From Clostridia bacterium (GTDB lineage Bacteria > Bacillota > Clostridia > Lutisporales > Lutisporaceae), in NCBI GenBank assembly GCA_035628995.1, contig DASPIR010000010.1:124001-188000 (forward strand): a stretch of 64,000 nt of DNA, given 5' to 3'. Position 1 is the first letter of the stretch. Every line of letters starts with the position of its first letter. Under the pieces are notes generated by a model. It did not search any database and was not told the DNA's origin. It saw nothing but the letters and a program-made list of their open reading frames with translations. Made by a program: the position numbers and the translations under genes. This document shows, in pieces, positions 1 through 9,199 of this stretch.

Positions 1-41
1 AAATGTGTGTTATTGGAAACATGGTATCACATCTCTCATTT

Positions 42-96
42 CTTTATTAAATAGCAATATATCTATATATTAATATATTCTTGCTATTTAATAAAG
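42..96. repeat. Perfect 16-bp AT-rich inverted repeat
   Basis: Positions 42-57 and 81-96 are exact reverse complements (CTTTATTAAATAGCAA against TTGCTATTTAATAAAG), separated by a 23-bp AT-rich loop. It lies just beyond the terminator of the ATPase gene. It could be a second transcription stop, the end of a small mobile repeat, or an operator for a gene outside the window; the sequence alone does not decide. Confidence 0.6.
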
Positions 97-125
97 AAAA
101 ACATCCAATTTGCATTGGATGTTTT
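97..125 (-). terminator. Intrinsic terminator of the P-type ATPase gene
   Basis: Perfect 12-bp arms (98-109 and 114-125) with a 4-base loop. On the minus strand the hairpin ends in a T run. It sits 17 bases past the ATPase stop codon. Confidence 0.8.
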
Positions 126-141
126 GCCTCTATGTAAATTT

Positions 142-2853
142 TTATGCAGACTTAGTCATTTTGTTGGCAACCATTTTGTATATTTCACCTGTCACTATCG
201 GTATAAGGCTTAGCAGCAATATTATTATCCAATCCTTCATACCCAGAGGATAGGTCTTAAAAATGGGCTGCAGGAACGGAATATACAGAACCACCAACAT
301 AAGCACAAGAGATGTCAAGGTAGCCCATACCAGCGACCTATTGGTGAATATCCCGAGTTTAATCAGCGGGTATCGCTCAGACCTGCATGCATAGGCCATT
401 ACCAGCTCAACTATTACAAGTGTGGTAAACGCTACGGTTCTTGCCATTCCTAAATCCTGATTGTAATTACTTAAAGCCCACCGAAACGCTATAAGAACAG
501 CTGCTGTCTGTGCTATACTAAGCACTGCTATTAATGATGCCAGGCTCTTGTTCAAAATGGGTTCCTTTGCGGCTCTAGGCTTTCTGCTCATTATATCAGG
601 CTCTCCTTTTTCTGTACCGAGGGCAAGAGCCGGGAAGCTGTCTGAAACAAGGTTAAGCCATAAGAGCTGTATTGGTATCAGAGGTATTGGCATATTCATC
701 AGTATACTGATGAATATAATGAGTATCTCTGCTATATTGCAGGAGAGCAGGAAAAATACGAACTTTCTTATATTGCTGTAGATTATTCTGCCTTCCTCGA
801 CTGCTGACACTATTGATGCAAAATTATCATCCACTAGTATTATATCTGCCGTACCCTTTGCGACGTCAGTACCGGTTATACCCATTGACACACCAATATC
901 TGCTTTCTTTAAAGCCATTGCATCGTTGACTCCGTCACCGGTCATTGCAGCTATATGACCTTTTCTTTTGAGCATCTCTACAATCCTTACCTTATGATCA
1001 GGTGAAACCCTTGCATAGACGCTGGTAGTCTCAACTCTGCCATAAAGCTCCTCATCGGACAGCTTATCCAATTCTGAGCCTGTAAGTACGCCGGAATTCT
1101 CAACCATAAGCCCCAGGTCCCTGGCAATTGCCACAGCAGTATCCCTGTGGTCTCCAGTAATCATAACCGGCTTTATTCCCGCTGCCTTGCAGGTCTTTAT
1201 TGCCTCAAAGGCTTCTCCCCTGGCCGGGTCTATCATTCCCATAAGGCCAACAAATATCAGGTCGTTTTCTATACTTTCAGAGTTTATTGCTTGTGGAAGC
1301 TTATCATATTCCCTATATGTAAAAGCCAGTACTCGGAGCGCTTCTCCGGCAAACTCACTGTTTACCTTGGCTATTTCCTGTCTCAGAGCTTCAGTAAGGG
1401 TCACAATACTGCCGTTCTGGTATATCTTTGTGCACTTGTTCAATATTATGTCGGGAGCACCCTTTGTAAAGGATACTATCTTATCAGCAATAAAATTCTT
1501 GTGGAAGGTAGTCATCATTTTTCTCTCGGAATCAAAAGGAATCTCTTCAACCCTATCGAAATCCTCGTTCATCTTAACCTTTTCATATCCTGACTTTGCA
1601 CCCGCTACAACAAGGGCGCCCTCAGTAGGATCACCGATTATTCCCCAGAGGTTTTCCTCCACATTCTTCTTTTCAAGTGTGGAGTCATTGCACAACACCC
1701 CTGCCGAAAGCAGGAGCTTAAGTCCAGGCTCCTTCTCAATATCTGCCTTTGAATCTCCAATTGTATACTCTCCCGTTGGGTTATATCCCTGTCCTGAGAC
1801 CTTGTAAACTTTTCCACCGGTAAAAGTTCTTACAACTGTCATCTCATTCTGAGTGAGAGTGCCGGTTTTGTCTGAGCATATTACTGTTACGCAGCCGAGG
1901 GTTTCAACTGCAAGCAGCTTTCTTACAATGGCATTTCTCTGCACCATTCTTTTCATTCCCAGTGCCAACACAATAGTAACAACAGCCGGAAGTCCTTCCG
2001 GTATTGCTGCAACAGCAAGGCTTATGGATACCAGGAACATTTCCAGGAGGTCGCCTCCTTTGATGAATCCTATTGCAAATACCATTGCACATATTATCAG
2101 GCAGGCAGTTCCCAACCATTTTCCCAATTCATTAAGCTTCAGCTGCAAAGGAGTCGTTTCATCCTCAAAAGCTTGGATTGCTTCAGCGATTCTGCCAATT
2201 TCAGTATTTATTCCAGTACCGACAACGATACCCTTTCCTCTTCCGTAGGTCACTATAGTGCTCATGTAAGCCATGTTCAGTCTGTCTCCTAATGGCATCT
2301 CCGTATCAAAGGCCTTGCGTGCATCTTTGTCTGAAGGCACAGATTCACCCGTAAGGGAAGCTTCCTCCACCTTAAGGTTCGCACTTTCAAAAAGCCGCAA
2401 GTCCGCAGGTATGCTGTCTCCCGCCTCAATCAGCACTACATCTCCGGGCACCAGATTCTTAGCTTGGATTATCTCTATATGACCATCCCTGCAGACCCTG
2501 GCATTCGGAGCGGACATTTTCTTTAGCGCATCCATTGCTTTTTCCGCTTTGCCCTCCTGTACAACACCCAGGACTGCATTTACTATGACTATAGCTATAA
2601 TTACTATAGCGTCTGATACTTCTCCTACCAGGCCTGACACTATACTAGCGATAATAAGTATTATTACAAGGAAATCTTTAAGCTGCTTGACAATTTTAAC
2701 CCACAGGGGTTCCTTTTCCTTCTCCTTAAGCTCATTATGCCCGTACTTATCAAGTCTTTTGGCGACCTCATCCTTGCTCAAGCCTTTCTTGACCTCCACA
2801 GAAAGCTCCTCTGACACAGACTGTATACCTTTGTTGTACCAATCCAGATTCAA
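142..2853 (-). CDS. P-type cation-transporting ATPase (PMCA/YoaB-like), probable Mn2+ or Ca2+ exporter
   Basis: A 903-residue P2-type ATPase of full length for the family. The order is an N-terminal cation-ATPase domain, the actuator loop with TGES, the TM4 metal-site motif PEGLP, the phosphorylation motif DKTGTLT, the hinge GDGVND and a C-terminal set of membrane helices. It pumps a divalent cation out across the plasma membrane using ATP. By sequence class it would be called a calcium ATPase. The yybP-ykoY element in its leader instead suggests manganese export, as known for Lactococcus YoaB; that specificity is inference. The start is supported by an AAGGAGG site upstream. The gene appears monocistronic. 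Confidence 0.9.
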   Translation of the reverse strand: MNLDWYNKGIQSVSEELSVEVKKGLSKDEVAKRLDKYGHNELKEKEKEPLWVKIVKQLKDFLVIILIIASIVSGLVGEVSDAIVIIAIVIVNAVLGVVQEGKAEKAMDALKKMSAPNARVCRDGHIEIIQAKNLVPGDVVLIEAGDSIPADLRLFESANLKVEEASLTGESVPSDKDARKAFDTEMPLGDRLNMAYMSTIVTYGRGKGIVVGTGINTEIGRIAEAIQAFEDETTPLQLKLNELGKWLGTACLIICAMVFAIGFIKGGDLLEMFLVSISLAVAAIPEGLPAVVTIVLALGMKRMVQRNAIVRKLLAVETLGCVTVICSDKTGTLTQNEMTVVRTFTGGKVYKVSGQGYNPTGEYTIGDSKADIEKEPGLKLLLSAGVLCNDSTLEKKNVEENLWGIIGDPTEGALVVAGAKSGYEKVKMNEDFDRVEEIPFDSERKMMTTFHKNFIADKIVSFTKGAPDIILNKCTKIYQNGSIVTLTEALRQEIAKVNSEFAGEALRVLAFTYREYDKLPQAINSESIENDLIFVGLMGMIDPARGEAFEAIKTCKAAGIKPVMITGDHRDTAVAIARDLGLMVENSGVLTGSELDKLSDEELYGRVETTSVYARVSPDHKVRIVEMLKRKGHIAAMTGDGVNDAMALKKADIGVSMGITGTDVAKGTADIILVDDNFASIVSAVEEGRIIYSNIRKFVFFLLSCNIAEILIIFISILMNMPIPLIPIQLLWLNLVSDSFPALALGTEKGEPDIMSRKPRAAKEPILNKSLASLIAVLSIAQTAAVLIAFRWALSNYNQDLGMARTVAFTTLVIVELVMAYACRSERYPLIKLGIFTNRSLVWATLTSLVLMLVVLYIPFLQPIFKTYPLGMKDWIIILLLSLIPIVTGEIYKMVANKMTKSA

Positions 2854-2929
2854 ACGATCCCCTCCTTAATATATATAATGTTACATTGAAATCGGTAAAT
2901 TATTACATTTATTATACAAAATAATATAA

Positions 2930-3066
2930 TAAAAAGACCCTCAATACAATGGTAACCATCGCATCAAAGGTCTTGCTTGGCTTTGCTAGAAAGTCCCAAT
3001 GAAACCAAGCCGTTAGGCTGTGTTGTTGACTTCATTGACTCATTAGAGCAGCTACTCCCCTCTAAT
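2930..3066 (-). promoter_or_regulatory. yybP-ykoY (Mn2+) riboswitch with terminator
   Basis: Read on the minus strand, the leader contains GGGGAGTAGC near its 5' end and TAGCAAAGCCAAGC then AAGACCTTTG near its 3' end. These match the conserved core of the yybP-ykoY family (compare B. subtilis ykoY, GGGGAGUAGC ... UAGCAAGACCUUU). The AAGACC segment can pair with GGTCTT just before a T run at about 2930-2938, giving a terminator as the expression platform. Known members sense Mn2+ and turn on exporters. The downstream gene is a P-type ATPase, which fits. Confidence 0.88.
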
Positions 3067-3108
3067 AGATTAATAAATCTGTTATGAGAGATATAATTTA
3101 TTATATAA

Positions 3109-3137
3109 AGTATATTCTTGTCGAATATAATTGTCAA
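3109..3137 (-). promoter_or_regulatory. Promoter of the Mn2+-riboswitch/ATPase transcript
   Basis: On the minus strand TTGACA (3132-3137) and TATACT (3109-3114) are separated by exactly 17 bases, a near-consensus vegetative promoter. It lies about 40 bases before the riboswitch core. Confidence 0.75.
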
Positions 3138-3266
3138 TATCGCTTATCTACTAATAAACGGTTCTATTACTTACTCAGGATATCATCATCTGCCCTGTAT
3201 TAGATTCCAATTCCCAGCAGCAGGGCAGAACATCAAGGAAGTGGATTTTAACATTTTGAACAATTA

Positions 3267-4868
3267 TTATTCTGTTATATTAAATTCCACTAGTTCCACA
3301 CCGCTGTTTCTTTCCATAACTGTTCTTATTGACCACTCATTTTGGAACAGCAGCACAGGATTATCATACTGATCTGTTGCTATAAGTGTATCAGTAGTAA
3401 TTCTGAAGGTCCTTGGATTGAAACCAGCACTCTTTACCCATCTGATATATTTATAAGGCAGGTGGTCAATACTTATATCCACGCCATATTCATGCTTCAA
3501 TCTGTATTCCAGTACCTCCAGCTGGAGTACCCCCACAACGCCTATTATAAACTCCTGAGCTATGGAATCCTTCTGCTGGAATATCTGAATGGCACCTTCC
3601 TCAGAAATCTGATCTATCCCCTTCATAAACTGTTTTCGCTTCAAGGAATTCTTGGTATATACCCTTGCAAAATGCTCCGGTGAAAATACCGGTATACCTT
3701 CAAACTTAAAGGTACTTCCCTCGCATAAGGTATCCCCTATTTTGAATATTCCCGGATCAAATACCCCAATTATATCTCCTGCATAAGCCTCTTCGACTAT
3801 TTCCCTGTCCTGAGCCAGGAACTGCTGCGGCTGCGACAGCTTTATCACCTTACCGGCCTGCACATGGTTTACTTCCATACCTTTTGTGAATTTGCCGGAG
3901 CAGATTCTCAGGAATGCTATCCTATCCCTGTGTGTAGGATTCATGTTGGCCTGTATTTTGAATATGAATCCTGAAAACTTGTCACTATCCGCATCTATTT
4001 CACCAATATCCGCATTTCTAGAAAGGGGTGGTGTTGTCAATCCTAGAAACTCCTCCAAAAATACCTGCACACCGAAATTAGTCATGGCACTGCCAAAAAA
4101 CACAGGTGTCAGTTCGCCCTTCAGAACTTTCCTCTTGCTGAACTCATCCCCTGCCATATCCAGGAGCATTATATCGTCTACCAGCTTTTTATGAGCCTCT
4201 TCTCCCAGAAGGTCCAGGAATATCGGATCATCAACATTCCTCTTAGAGGATGCTACTGCGCTTTGTCCATGGTCTCCGCTGTCAAAAAGTTCTATTTGAG
4301 ACAGCTTTCTATTATAGATGCCCAAGAAGCTCCCGCCTACCCTTATAGGCCAATTCATAGGGTAGGACTGAATTCCAAGCACCTTTTCAATTTCCTCAAC
4401 CAGTTCAAAGGGATCTTTACCTGCTCTGTCCATCTTATTAATAAAGGTAAAAATGGGTATACCCCTCATTTTGCAAACATGGAACAGTTTCTTGGTCTGT
4501 TCCTCAACACCCTTTGCAGAGTCAATTATCATAACTGCACTATCTGCCGCCATAAGAGTCCTATATGTGTCTTCGCTGAAGTCTTGATGTCCAGGCGTAT
4601 CAAGTATGTTGATGCAGTAATCATTGTACTCAAACTGCATTACACTGGAGGTAACTGAAATACCCCTCTGCTTCTCAATTTCCATCCAGTCAGACACTGC
4701 ATGCTTCTGTGCTTTCCTGGCTTTTACAGAACCTGCAAGTCGAATAGCGCCCCCGTATAACAGGAGCTTTTCAGTTAGTGTGGTCTTCCCTGCATCAGGG
4801 TGCGATATTATGGCAAAGGTTCTTCGCCTTTTTATTTCCTTTAAAACTTCCTGCTCTACAACTGACAT
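3267..4868 (-). CDS. prfC: Peptide chain release factor 3
   Basis: A 533-residue translational GTPase that recycles RF1 and RF2 from the ribosome after peptide release. The G1 motif (HPDAGKTTLTE), G3 (DTPGHQDF, with the RF3-type Q) and G4 (NKMD) are in the first 160 residues. They are followed by the EF-Tu-like domain II and the RF3 C-terminal domain ending near residue 530. The length is usual for RF3. The start has an AAGGAG site 7 bases upstream. It stands alone between the Mn riboswitch unit and the ilv-leu operon, in the same direction but separated from the latter by a terminator. Confidence 0.95.
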   Translation of the reverse strand: MSVVEQEVLKEIKRRRTFAIISHPDAGKTTLTEKLLLYGGAIRLAGSVKARKAQKHAVSDWMEIEKQRGISVTSSVMQFEYNDYCINILDTPGHQDFSEDTYRTLMAADSAVMIIDSAKGVEEQTKKLFHVCKMRGIPIFTFINKMDRAGKDPFELVEEIEKVLGIQSYPMNWPIRVGGSFLGIYNRKLSQIELFDSGDHGQSAVASSKRNVDDPIFLDLLGEEAHKKLVDDIMLLDMAGDEFSKRKVLKGELTPVFFGSAMTNFGVQVFLEEFLGLTTPPLSRNADIGEIDADSDKFSGFIFKIQANMNPTHRDRIAFLRICSGKFTKGMEVNHVQAGKVIKLSQPQQFLAQDREIVEEAYAGDIIGVFDPGIFKIGDTLCEGSTFKFEGIPVFSPEHFARVYTKNSLKRKQFMKGIDQISEEGAIQIFQQKDSIAQEFIIGVVGVLQLEVLEYRLKHEYGVDISIDHLPYKYIRWVKSAGFNPRTFRITTDTLIATDQYDNPVLLFQNEWSIRTVMERNSGVELVEFNITE

Positions 4869-4950
4869 CTAATTACTCCTTAATAATATATTATATGAAC
4901 ATACTAAATTCTACACGAAAAAAAGACTGTATGTCAATTTAATAATAAAA

Positions 4951-4988
4951 AGCATGCTTAGCAACACAAAATTGTATTGATAAGCATG
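4951..4988 (-). terminator. Terminator at the end of the ilv-leu operon
   Basis: CATGCTTA (4953-4960) pairs with TAAGCATG (4981-4988). An inner stem (CAATAC with GTGTTG) extends the helix, and a T-rich tail follows on the minus strand. It lies just past the ilvE stop. Confidence 0.8.
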
Positions 4989-5007
4989 TCATTATACCTA
5001 TACCATA

Positions 5008-5922
5008 TTAGTAAATAGGGGTGCAGTAATCCATATATTTTGGATTTCTACCCGCAGTAATTTCAAAGAATAGTTCCTTCAGCTTTTTGCAAACCTCCCC
5101 TTGCTTTCCTGTACCTATTATTCTCCTATCCACTTCAACTATTGATAGTACCTCCATTGCTGTCCCACTGAAAAAAGCCTCCTGTGCAGAATAAAGCTCA
5201 GTCCTTGAAATGCTTCTCTCCACCACCTCCATACCAAGTTCTTCCCTGGCAAGAGTCATAATGGTTTCCCTCGTTATTCCTTCAAGTATGTTGTCTGAAG
5301 GAGGTGGAGTTATAAGCTTTCCTTTTTTCATCATAAATATGTTCTCTCCAGGGCCCTCGCAAACATTTCCGCTGTCAGTAAGGAAAATTGCTTCATCATA
5401 ACCGTTCCTCAAAACTTCAAGAGAAGCCAATGCCGAATTCAGATATGCTGCAGTAGCTTTAGTTCTTGGCGGCAGCATATTATCTCTTATTCTTTGCCAG
5501 GATGTAACCGATACGCGTGCTTCTGTTTTACCCGAAAAATTTCCCATGGGCTCACAATAAATCAGCAATCTATTGTCTTCATCCAGCAAGGTAGGGTTCA
5601 AACCTTCGCCGCCTTTATACGCAAGCGGCCTTATATACACAGTAGTCTTAAAGTTGTTTTTTTTCAGAAGCTCCACCGTATAATCACAAAGCTCAGATAC
5701 CGTATAGGGAATATTGATGTATAAAGCTTTGCATGACTGCAGCAGTCTTTCATAATGCTCCTTCAATCTGAAGCCATACAGCTGCTGGCTTTCCTCATCC
5801 CAATATGCCCTTATTCCTTCAAAACAGCCAAGCCCATAGTTCACCAGCTTGCTCCTAATACTTATGCTGACTTCTCTTTCATCAACTATTTTTCCATTGT
5901 AGAAAACGTAAGATTCATTCAT
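5008..5922 (-). CDS. ilvE: Branched-chain amino acid aminotransferase
   Basis: A class IV PLP aminotransferase of 304 residues that carries out the last step of leucine, isoleucine and valine synthesis in the cytoplasm. Visible features are the N-terminal YVFYNGKIV strand, the R-x-Y region, the internal RTKATAAYLNS segment carrying the PLP lysine, and GNVCEGPGENIF near residue 190. I start it at 5922 (MNESYVF), where GGAG lies 8 bases upstream. The longer frame from 5961 would overlap ilvB and has no better ribosome site. It is the last gene of the operon. Confidence 0.93.
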   Translation of the reverse strand: MNESYVFYNGKIVDEREVSISIRSKLVNYGLGCFEGIRAYWDEESQQLYGFRLKEHYERLLQSCKALYINIPYTVSELCDYTVELLKKNNFKTTVYIRPLAYKGGEGLNPTLLDEDNRLLIYCEPMGNFSGKTEARVSVTSWQRIRDNMLPPRTKATAAYLNSALASLEVLRNGYDEAIFLTDSGNVCEGPGENIFMMKKGKLITPPPSDNILEGITRETIMTLAREELGMEVVERSISRTELYSAQEAFFSGTAMEVLSIVEVDRRIIGTGKQGEVCKKLKELFFEITAGRNPKYMDYCTPIY

Positions 5923-5942
5923 ATCTCTATCTCCTTCACTAA

Positions 5943-7622
5943 TTATATATCGCCTATGCACTCGCTTATAGGCTCCCCTGCAGGGACCATCGGAAGCACC
6001 AAGTCATTTGGATGCATCATGCACTCAATTAATACCGGCTCATTTAACTCCAAAGCCTCTTTAAAAGCCTTTTCAACTTCTACATCTTCTGTAATCCTCA
6101 TGGATTTTATTCCAAAAGCATCCGCAAGCTTCATAAAGTTTACTTCATCTCCAAGACTTGTATGTGAATACCTTTCATTAAAAAATATCTTTTGCCACTG
6201 ACGTACCATTCCAAGGGAGTTGTTATTTAAAAGCACCTGTATTATAGGAAGCTTATATTTTGAAATGGTGGAAAGCTCTGCAAGATTCATCTTAAAGCTC
6301 CCATCCCCTGCTATATTAATAACTCTATGGTCAGGCCGCCCCACCGCTGCACCTATGGCTGCGCTGAGTCCATAGCCCATAGTACCGAGCCCTCCGGAAG
6401 ATATAAATGTCCTTGGATTTGTAAAAGGATAGTACTGAGCCGTCCACATCTGATTTTGGCCTACTTCAGTGGTTATTATGGTATCCTCCCCTGTAAGCTC
6501 ATAAAGCTTGTTCATCAAATACTGGGGATTTAGTGAGCCATTGCTTTTGTAGCTCGCAGCATATGTTTCTTTCCAGCTTTGTATCTGTTTATTCCAAGCA
6601 CCTGCCTTCTTTTCATCTACCCTTATTATTAAAAGCTCCAAAAACTTCTTAACGTCACCACAGAGTGGAATTCTTATATCAATATTCTTTCCAAATTCCT
6701 CAGGATCAATATCTATGTGTATTATATGCGCATAAGGTGCAAATCCGTCAGCTTTGCAGATTGTCCTGTCACTAAAGCGTGCACCGACCGCAATGAGAAG
6801 GTCGCAGTTGCTTATGGCAAGATTTGAGCATCGTGATCCATGCATGCCCACCAAGCCCATATAATTAGGATGCGTTCCCGGAAATACTCCTGTGCCCATT
6901 AGTGAGCTGCATACAGGGGATTTTAACTTCTCTGCAAACTCCAGCAGTTCGCCGCAGGAGTCTGAAATCTTAACACCGCCTCCGGCATATATAACAGGTC
7001 TTTTACTGCTGTTTATCAGTTCAACTGCTTTATCCAAGTATAAATTCATTTCCTTGGACATTTCTGACAGACTGACCGTCTTGTAGCTCGTATCTATCTT
7101 CATAGGCTGATATTCAATTTCAGTCATCTGGACATCCTTAGGTATATCAATGAGCACCGGCCCTGGGCGGCCTGACCTTGCAATTTCAAAGGCTTCTCTA
7201 ACAATTTCAGGCAGCATCTCAGGATCTTTTACTATATAGTTCTTTTTGGTTATAGGCTTTGTGATACTGGTAATATCCAGTTCCTGAAAGGAAGCCTTCC
7301 CAAGAAGTGATCTTGCCACCTGTCCGGTGATCACTACCATAGGCACTGAATCCCTGTATGCAGTTGCTATTCCCGTTACAGTATTGGAGGCTCCGGGGCC
7401 CGAAGTTACCAGCACAACTCCAACCTTTCCGGTTGCTCTTGAATAGCCGTCTGCTGCATGAGTCGCCCCCTGTTCATGGGCAGTCAATATATGAGTTATA
7501 TCATTTCTATAGTATAGCGCATCATATATGTTAATTACCGTTCCTCCAGGAAATCCGAATATAGTATCCACTTCCTGTTCACGCAAACATTCCAACAGCA
7601 CCTCTGCAACTTTCAACTTCAT
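5943..7622 (-). CDS. ilvB: Acetolactate synthase, catalytic subunit
   Basis: A 559-residue ThDP-dependent enzyme that condenses pyruvate with pyruvate or 2-oxobutanoate, the first shared step of branched-chain synthesis. The catalytic glutamate is in AHEQGATHAADGY near residue 50. The central domain is a FAD/DHS-like Rossmann fold, and the ThDP motif GDGSFKMNLAEL is near residue 440. The length matches large subunits. No regulatory ACT subunit (ilvN) follows: ilvE starts 20 bases later. The enzyme may act without it or use an ilvN located elsewhere. Confidence 0.95.
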   Translation of the reverse strand: MKLKVAEVLLECLREQEVDTIFGFPGGTVINIYDALYYRNDITHILTAHEQGATHAADGYSRATGKVGVVLVTSGPGASNTVTGIATAYRDSVPMVVITGQVARSLLGKASFQELDITSITKPITKKNYIVKDPEMLPEIVREAFEIARSGRPGPVLIDIPKDVQMTEIEYQPMKIDTSYKTVSLSEMSKEMNLYLDKAVELINSSKRPVIYAGGGVKISDSCGELLEFAEKLKSPVCSSLMGTGVFPGTHPNYMGLVGMHGSRCSNLAISNCDLLIAVGARFSDRTICKADGFAPYAHIIHIDIDPEEFGKNIDIRIPLCGDVKKFLELLIIRVDEKKAGAWNKQIQSWKETYAASYKSNGSLNPQYLMNKLYELTGEDTIITTEVGQNQMWTAQYYPFTNPRTFISSGGLGTMGYGLSAAIGAAVGRPDHRVINIAGDGSFKMNLAELSTISKYKLPIIQVLLNNNSLGMVRQWQKIFFNERYSHTSLGDEVNFMKLADAFGIKSMRITEDVEVEKAFKEALELNEPVLIECMMHPNDLVLPMVPAGEPISECIGDI

Positions 7623-7637
7623 TCCATCACCTCCATA

Positions 7638-8708
7638 TTAGGTCTGCACTCTTTCTGCAACCAGACTTCCCATCTTCTCTGTCCCAACTGCAGTCATTCC
7701 AGGCTGCATTATATCAATCGTTCTGTAACCATTGTCCAATACATTGTTCACAGCCTCAACGACTGCATTAGCTTCATTCTCCATATTGAACCCATATTTC
7801 AACATCATTCCACAGCTTAATATGGCAGCCAGAGGATTTGCCACGTCCTTTCCCGCAATATCAGGCGCTGAACCATGTATGGGTTCAAATATACCGACTC
7901 TGGAAACTCCTATACTAGCTGAAGGTATCATCCCAAGAGAACCGGTAAGCATCGAAGCTTCATCACTTAAAATATCTCCGAAAAGATTCTCTGTTAGTAT
8001 CACATCAAACTGTCCCGGATTCCTGACAAGCTGCATTGCAGCATTGTCTACATACATATAAACCACTTCCACATCGGCATAATCCTTTGAAACCTCACCT
8101 GTTACCTCACGCCAAAGCCTTGAGCTTTCAAGGACATTTGCCTTATCTACAATTGTAACCTTGTTTTTTCTCTTCCTTGCTACCTCAAAAGCTTTTCTTG
8201 TAATCCTTTCAATTTCATAGGATGTATACACCATCATATCCCATGCCTTAATGCCATTCTCTATCCTCACCCTTTTCTTCTCTCCGAAATACGCTCCGCC
8301 GGTAAGCTCACGAACAACCATTATATCGAGACCCTCTGCCAATACCTCATCTTTCAGCGCGGAAGCAGATCTAAGCTGTTGAAAAAGCATTGCAGGTCTT
8401 AGATTCGCAAATACGTCCAAAGCTTTTCTTATGCCCAAAAGTCCCGCTTCAGGTCTTAGGTTACCGGCCAAGCTGTCCCATTTCGGGCCCCCTACAGCAC
8501 CCAAAAGCACCGCATCGCTTTTTTTACATATATCAATTGTCTCAGTGGGCAGCGGAACTCCTGTTTCATCAATTGCCCGTCCTCCCATTAAAACCTCTTG
8601 GTATTCAAAGCTGCACTTGAATCTCCCAGATACTGCATCAAGCACCTTTATTGCTTGGTTTATTACCTCAGGGCCTATTCCATCCCCCTTTATCACAGCT
8701 ATCTTCAT
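7638..8708 (-). CDS. leuB: 3-isopropylmalate dehydrogenase
   Basis: A 356-residue NAD-dependent beta-decarboxylating dehydrogenase that oxidises 3-isopropylmalate to 2-oxoisocaproate; it can also act on methylmalate in the citramalate route. Motifs are GDGIGPEV at the N-terminus, GAVGGPKWD near 70, [10 protein letters not shown] near 140, and the metal-binding [19 protein letters not shown]. The NAD-binding [13 protein letters not shown] is near 275. It overlaps leuD by 4 bases, so translation is probably coupled. Confidence 0.96.
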   Translation of the reverse strand: MKIAVIKGDGIGPEVINQAIKVLDAVSGRFKCSFEYQEVLMGGRAIDETGVPLPTETIDICKKSDAVLLGAVGGPKWDSLAGNLRPEAGLLGIRKALDVFANLRPAMLFQQLRSASALKDEVLAEGLDIMVVRELTGGAYFGEKKRVRIENGIKAWDMMVYTSYEIERITRKAFEVARKRKNKVTIVDKANVLESSRLWREVTGEVSKDYADVEVVYMYVDNAAMQLVRNPGQFDVILTENLFGDILSDEASMLTGSLGMIPSASIGVSRVGIFEPIHGSAPDIAGKDVANPLAAILSCGMMLKYGFNMENEANAVVEAVNNVLDNGYRTIDIMQPGMTAVGTEKMGSLVAERVQT

Positions 8709-9199
8709 AGTCTTCCTACCTTTCCTTTCACATAGTTGACCAACCCTTCCGCTTTAATGATATCCTGCATGAAATCAGGAAAGGATTCGGCCTGGTAGGT
8801 GTGTCCTTTTGTAACGTTTGTTATCCTTCCGCTTTTAAGGTCTACTTCTATTTTATCTCCATTTTCTATATCCCTTGCGGCTTGAGGGCACTCCAGTATT
8901 GGAAGTCCAATATTTACTGCATTCCTATAGAAAATTCGTGCAAATGTCTCAGCAATAATGCACGCAATTCCTGAAAGCTTTATAACCATAGGCGCATGTT
9001 CTCTAGAAGAACCACTGCCAAAATTTCTACCGGCTGCTATGACGTCTCCGGGATTTACCTTCTTTATGAATTCCGCATCTATGTCTTCCATACAGTGGGA
9101 GGCAAGCTCGGCCCTGTCACTGATGTTTAAATACCTTGCCGGAATTATGACATCAGTATCCACATTATCTCCATATTTGAAAACTCTGCCGTTTATCAT
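8705..9199 (-). CDS. leuD: 3-isopropylmalate dehydratase, small subunit
   Basis: A 164-residue swivel-domain subunit of isopropylmalate isomerase, of the short (archaeal/clostridial) type. It starts with [21 protein letters not shown] and has [14 protein letters not shown] near residue 60, which forms part of the substrate pocket. It pairs with LeuC and overlaps both neighbours by 4 bases, a tight leuC-leuD-leuB set. Confidence 0.95.
   Translation of the reverse strand: MINGRVFKYGDNVDTDVIIPARYLNISDRAELASHCMEDIDAEFIKKVNPGDVIAAGRNFGSGSSREHAPMVIKLSGIACIIAETFARIFYRNAVNIGLPILECPQAARDIENGDKIEVDLKSGRITNVTKGHTYQAESFPDFMQDIIKAEGLVNYVKGKVGRL

Noticed and set aside
1187-1807. 206-residue plus-strand frame
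   Set aside because: It lies fully inside the P-type ATPase gene on the other strand, with a Ser/Ile-rich shadow composition and no ribosome site.
142-2853. Firm assignment of the ATPase as a calcium pump
   Set aside because: The riboswitch context favours manganese, and metal-site residues alone do not separate the two within this family.
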